The notes beneath the pieces were generated by a model, which saw nothing but the letters and a program-made list of their open reading frames with translations, was not told the DNA's origin and did not search any database. Made by a program: the position numbers and the translations under genes. Positions 41,001 to 47,325 of a stretch of 64,000 nt of DNA are shown piece after piece; positions within the stretch are counted from its first letter, which is position 1; each line of letters opens with the position of its first letter. This stretch comes from Temnopleurus reevesii. Its lineage: Eukaryota > Echinodermata > Echinoidea > Temnopleuroida > Temnopleuridae. The stretch is from contig BQKZ01000558.1 of the NCBI GenBank assembly GCA_036244855.1, positions 66,625-130,624 on the forward strand, given 5' to 3'.

Positions 41001-44000
41001 ACAGTCTCATGGGAATCCTTTCACAAATTTATTTCAATCATCAATTGACTTTGCAAATGAATGCTCTTGCAACAGATGATGTACGTTCTAGAAAGAATAT
41101 TAATGTTATAATCATTCTCCTGATGTTACAACTATGTAAGATTAATCAATATCTTGCTTACACAAAATCATTTATTCATAAAATGTTTCTGTTATTGAGA
41201 TTGAATGAAGAGATAAAAATAAACTTCATAGTGATAAAATCCATGTGTGCAGATTCTACCCTCCCCCCCATGAAAAAGAAGAAAAGCTTTAGTAGATTCA
41301 AAACATGGTTCTTTCATAATGTTAATTTCCATCTCCAAGAAATCAATTCCCATTGTGCTGCACTCAATCCTGGTGAGGTGAATGGGTACTGGAATGAAGA
41401 AATGCCTTGATTATTGCAGTGAGCATCAAATGGTCGCCTTACTATGGCCGGATGATAATACAGAGCACATACAGCAGTAGTTCCACTTTGTCTGAATATT
41501 CTGTATTTGTTTTTTTATTATCATTATTATTTATATTTATTATTACTCTGTTTTCTGATGTTTTAGATAGATAGACTACTGTCTTAAATGGTCAACCATT
41601 TGCAAAATACAGTGGAGAAAAAAAATCTACTTCAAACCTTCTGTAAGAATTTCATAGAGAGGGGGACAGTAACTTTTAGATAAAGGAGAATTAGGAGAAA
41701 AGACAGGATAGTTAAGCTAGAGAGAGACTTAAGAGAGGAAGAGAAAGCTTATGGTGATCCCATTTTAATTTTTTAACATCAGGAAAATGAGAAAAATTAG
41801 GGCTGTATTAGAAATGGGTAAACCCAACAAAATGTTAGTAAGTGGTACTGAAATGCCATTTCATAATAATCCATCAGAAAAAAAAATCTTTCACCACCCT
41901 GAAAATGAAAATCTTCAAATGAGATACCTTAAATTGGTAAATGGCATAAAATACTATGTATTCACATTAAAGAAGTAGATGCTTCTAAAAAAACATTAAA
42001 TACAGTATTATTTTTTTTACGGAGTGCCCTTAGCAGTACTAACGACGGCTTAAGTGTGGTAGTAGTGCCTGTGCAATCACGCTCCTAATTGAAGGTCTGA
42101 AATTGTTGAAACCTGAAATAATAAATCATGTTCATAGAATGATTCAAACTTTCTGCAATAAATTTTGAAACATCCAGATTGTTGCCATAATTCTCAAAAT
42201 CAAGGATTTTTCAAGAGGGAAGTTCCTGTAATGTTTTAAGTGGTGATCATTTTACAATTATATAGAGCTCATGGTCCTTAAAAGGAAACCAGCCCCTGGA
42301 ATTATCGTGCTCTCATTGAATGAAGAAAAATCAGATAAACAAACTGAAAATTTGAGAAAAATCAAACAACCTGTTCAAAAGTTATGAATTTTCAAAGTCA
42401 CAGAGAATGACTATCCCTACCGCACATGGAGATCCGTGCGATCATCAAAGTCAATGGAATCTGTGACGTCTTGTTGGACAACTCCTCATTATTCACTATG
42501 TATATAAAATTTCACATTTTCTCCCTTTTTTCGGAAAATCAACAAAATGCGAATTTTTGGTTGGGGTATGGCAGTTCAGTATTGATTCTGCATGTATTTT
42601 TAGAAGAATGATGTTGCACCTTACTCTAAATGTAATATAAATCTATTTCTAAAAATTCTATGTACAAAGTGAATGAGGAGTTGTCCGACATGACGTCACA
42701 GATTCAATCGGTATTGGCGAGTGCACGGATCCCCATGAGTGGCAGTAATTGTCAAATCTATGTTAATTTTTTTCGAATTTTCACAGTTTGTTCATCTGAT
42801 TTTTCGTCATTCAATGAGAGCACGATAATTCCATGGAATGGTTACCCTTTAATCACCATGAGAGAGAGTCAGTCCAAAGTTTTTCCCATTATTTGAAGAA
42901 GTGTAGCTGAATTGGCTGCACATTTGCAACTGGTAGCCTATCAGCCCCTACACCATGTTCTTATCCACTCCTTCCACCTTGAATAGTTTGTTACCACCCC
43001 ACCCATAACCCAACGCTTTTACTCTCCTACTCCAAGTACATGTATCTCTTTACTCTTGCTTTCTCCTTCATCTTAAACCTGCAAACCATCTTTAAATCAT
43101 CCAGTGATCTGTCCCTTTTATTTTCATCAAAGACATTGAACCAGAATTGTAATCAAGGTGACTGTACATATGTGGTAGATTGTGCAGTGCCAGGGCGGTG
43201 TTTCACCAGGTTTCAAACAATTTTACGAACGACTTTGAAAACAACTTGTGTCAGTTCTTCTGCTGAACGATTCCGAAACATATGAGATTATCACTCAAAA
43301 TCATACTCCCGTCTTTCTTAACGTTAAGAACGGCGTGTTTACACACTGTTTATCCTGTCATGTATGTTGCAACTGAAGAATAAAACAAATCAAATCAAAT
43401 CAAATCAAATCACTGTACTTGTGTCATCTAATATATATTCTCTGTTCCATACAGCTACATTAGACATTTCCAATACGCTGGAGGAAGTCTCCCCTGATAC
43501 GGTTGTCTCTCATCAGCTTATGAAGAGGGTTTGGCCCTCCACCCAACGAAATATCTGCTCCGTTTCTCATTCATTCATTCATTATTCTCTGTTTCTTACA
43601 GCTACATTAGACATTTCCAATACGCTTGAAGTAGTCTCTCCAGATACAGTTGTCTCTCATCAGCTTATGAAGAGGGTTTGGCCAGCAACACAACGAGATA
43701 CCTGCTTTGTTTCTCATCTACGCAAACTTGATCTTAGCATTCACAACTCAACAGATGTCGGTTCGTGGCTTGTTATTAACTTCTCCACAGAACATCCCAA
43801 AGCAGTAAGTGGTGGCTGCAAATCCAGCAGCAAATGTAAAATATGAGTTGATGTAGATTTTAGAGATGCTTTGATCAGGAGATACAATGATATTTGTCTT
43901 TAATTAGGGTGGGGGTGTGAAGGATTCGAATATGAATGTACAACCTGTTTGTCGTCTAGATCTGAGTTCTTGAACGAACTGGTTTTCCAAAATTCTGTCT

Positions 44001-47000
44001 GGCCCGAAATGCCTCCAATATTGTTTACGTCTTATTATACACTTTGTCTAATAGAAATAATGACAGTTTTAAATGATTTCGATGTGAATAAAAATTTTGT
44101 TGTCAGAGTTAGGGGCACCAAATTTATGATGAAAAGGATGCAAAACTGGTGATTGAGGTATAAATTTGCTTTGATTGTAACTCTTTGTAGGGCCAGAGGG
44201 GGGGGGGATTATAGTTGATGATGTACAAGCNNNNNNNTGGGGGTGCGCATTATCTGAAATTGGTTGAGCCTCCATGACAAAGCAACTACTTTCATACTCT
44301 AAACCAATACGAGTTACAGTCATAGATACATACATTTATACTATTACAAAAAAATGTCAGTTTTTAATTATTTTACCTCAATATGGGCTCACAGATTTTT
44401 GAGCAAATTGTAAACAGTGAGGAATGACTGGTAGCCTGTCATATAAACCTTGAATAGCAAATAGACATTCCTTAAAGTATTAAGCATACCTTCTTCACCA
44501 GAGAAGAATTAAGAGTCGGCGATTATGATACCGTGACATCATCATTTATCTAAAACTTATTGTTATGGTGCAAACGTTTTATTTCTGTGTTGATCCACAC
44601 ACAATAGGACTTTAATAATGCGATGTAAGTTATTTCTCAAGACAACACAAGAATATTGGCACCAATAAAGAATGCAAGGGGGATCCAAACTCTTGCTGGG
44701 TCAGGGGAGAGGGAGGGGGCTGAAAAATAATTTCCCCTGCAACCAAGAAAAAAAATCTCATACTTTACCTCTCAAGGGGGCAGGAAACTTTCTGCTTTTA
44801 GTCTAAACCAGGGACAATTTTCTGTTACATCATACTGAGACTAGGTTTTGGAATGTCCCACCTTTGTCATGAAGAAAAATAGCCTCCAGAAATTTGCTTT
44901 CGTAAACACTTAACTGAGCATTCGTTTGAAAAAAATATTGATCACCAGTATATAATTTATATAAACGAGGCCTCGAGGTCTATGTTAAAAACCCTTTCAG
45001 AACGATACACGTTTTGTGTATTGGTCCAATAACTATTGATGTAGTGCTTTAAAAAATATACCTGATGTTTGAGCAAAAAGAGAAAAAAAAATCTACACCA
45101 GATCTGACCATTTTTCTTATATCACCATTTGTCGCTGGATGCAGAGAATTTTTTTAATGAAAATAATTACTAAAATGGTCATAAATCCTGAAATTGGCAA
45201 TGCAGAAATCATTGGAAAATCACCACTATTAATTTTTTAACACGTTTTTCGACAAATAAGATTCCATTTTGTGACATAATTTTTAATTGAAACATTCTAA
45301 AAAGAGAATTTAAAATTTTAGTGTTGCCAATTTAGGAAAGGAAGAATAGTGATTGAATTTGTTGTAAAATGATTCCTGTCCTGAATACATGTAGGTTAAA
45401 GCAAATGAAGCAGCCTAGAGCAATCATTTAGTTATTATATTGCTTAGCTCTTCCACAAGGTTAGCCATCCACGTACACTTGAATGAGCAAATACCATCAA
45501 GCTTGCCTATACATGTTAATTAGGAACACCTTGGCCCTATTGCATAAAAAGTTGCGCAAGTCAGAAAATTTAACGCAACTCCATTTTCGACCAATCAGGA
45601 GGGTGTATTTAGGACTTGCGTTTAATTTTCTGAGTTGCGTTTGAACGTCCTTGGACCTATTGCGTAAAAAGTCATATTCCTTATGACACAAAAAGATAAT
45701 TTCAAATATAAGTTTCTGTTTTAAAAATGATTAAAAACATTCAAGAGCTGGCTCTCCAATATCCATGTTTCTTCATTGAATGGTTTTCCGATAATATTTT
45801 TTGAAATTTAGATGGATGGATTCCGAAGTAATTCAAGAAAGAATCATTTCAAAGGTACTCAATGAAAGAGAAAAATGATGTGGTATTCAAGGAAATGGAA
45901 AATTAAAGGTTATATACCAGAGAAAACAAGTGCCGAAATATGCAGTTTGGCAATTGTTGTAATATGTTTAAAATGATTGAGTTAATTTTAAAGACAGTTT
46001 GCTTTGATAAGAAATTTATGCATGAGAATGTAAAAATCAGCTTTTCTTGATCTTCTATAAAGTATCTACAATTGGTGTGATCATTAATTTTCGATTGTAT
46101 TTGTGTTTCAGACGAGTAAGTGCATACGAGCAAAGGTTAATGTGAGCATGCTATGTCAGACGTTCCTTGAACCACCAGACACGCCCATAGAGAACGCAAC
46201 TAGAGAAAATCTTGTATGCAAGATCTATTACGTCGCTCATGGTAAGAAAACATCTTCTCATTCTGACTAATTATGCTATTCCTTATATTGTAATGTGCTG
46301 TGGGAAAAAATTTTCAGGAGATTTTCAAATAATGTTTGTTACTTTCTATCTTCTTCATGGTTTCACTATCTGTTTCTTTGGTTGTCTTTGTTTCTAAATC
46401 GCTATATGAGCACCATAAGGTGGAACTGTGCGCTCTATAATAATCTTTAGGAACGTTGATACAACAAGATGCTGAAAATGGCAATTTGCCAAAGACAATG
46501 ATCCTTATCTTCTACTCTGCCTTTTTCGGGATTTACAATTCCAAATTAGGTACACAAAATTGCAAATGAGGATTTTAATCCTCCATTGAACTGAGTAATT
46601 ACTCAAACTTTCAAAGGAATTTATCTTGAAAAGCCCACTTGTGGTTATTTCTTTTTTATTGCTTGGACCCCCTTAAATTTGCTTATCAACCACCTTATAA
46701 CATGCTAGTGCTGTGGTCAAAACTTATGAAAACTATTTGTGGTTAAAGCAGAACTTTTACAATTTTCATTCATCTAGTTCAAAGAAAGAGAGATGTCGTT
46801 TGTGTGATAAATTAGCGATTTCTTTGTTGAATCTGCCCCGAATAAGTGCCACAAACATATTCCAAAGTATAATTGCTTTAAGTTTTATTTGCACCCACAT
46901 TTGTTCAAGATGCTGTGGAATGTCTACAATTCATTCCCACTAATTGTCAATATGAAATATGACTAATTTGTTTTTATTCATCATTATTAGTTTCTAATAG

Positions 47001-47282
47001 TCATTAAATGTGGAGACCCCGTGGGGTAGTGGTCGTAACTCTCAACCAGAGGGTCGTAGGTTCGAATTCTACCCATGGCGTCAATTTCCTTCAGCAAGAA
47101 ATTAATCCACATTGTACTGCACCCAACCCAAGTGAAGTGAATGGGTACCTGGCAGGAATATTTATTCCTTGAAATGCCAAGTGTGCCGTGAATGGCTGCC
47201 GGGCTAAAGCCAGGGTAATAATAATGTAAAGTGCCTTGAGCACTCAGCAGAGTGGATACGTGCGCTATATAAATTGCATCTC

Positions 47283-47325
<43 letters not shown>

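Larger units (their letters stand above)
39752..43454. other. Intron
   Basis: Contains a MITE-like element (40588-40778), a SINE body fragment (41330-41470), a complete foldback element (42279-42852) and an AAATC microsatellite (43384-43412). No exon recognised. Confidence 0.65.
43805..46111. other. Intron
   Basis: Contains a 7-base N gap (44231-44237) beside a G-rich run and an inverted-repeat element (45531-45670). No exon recognised. Confidence 0.7.

Noticed and set aside
47009..47100. Possible tRNA gene
   Set aside because: Box A and B are present, but the sequence continues into a SINE body and ATT tail and no intact cloverleaf is apparent.
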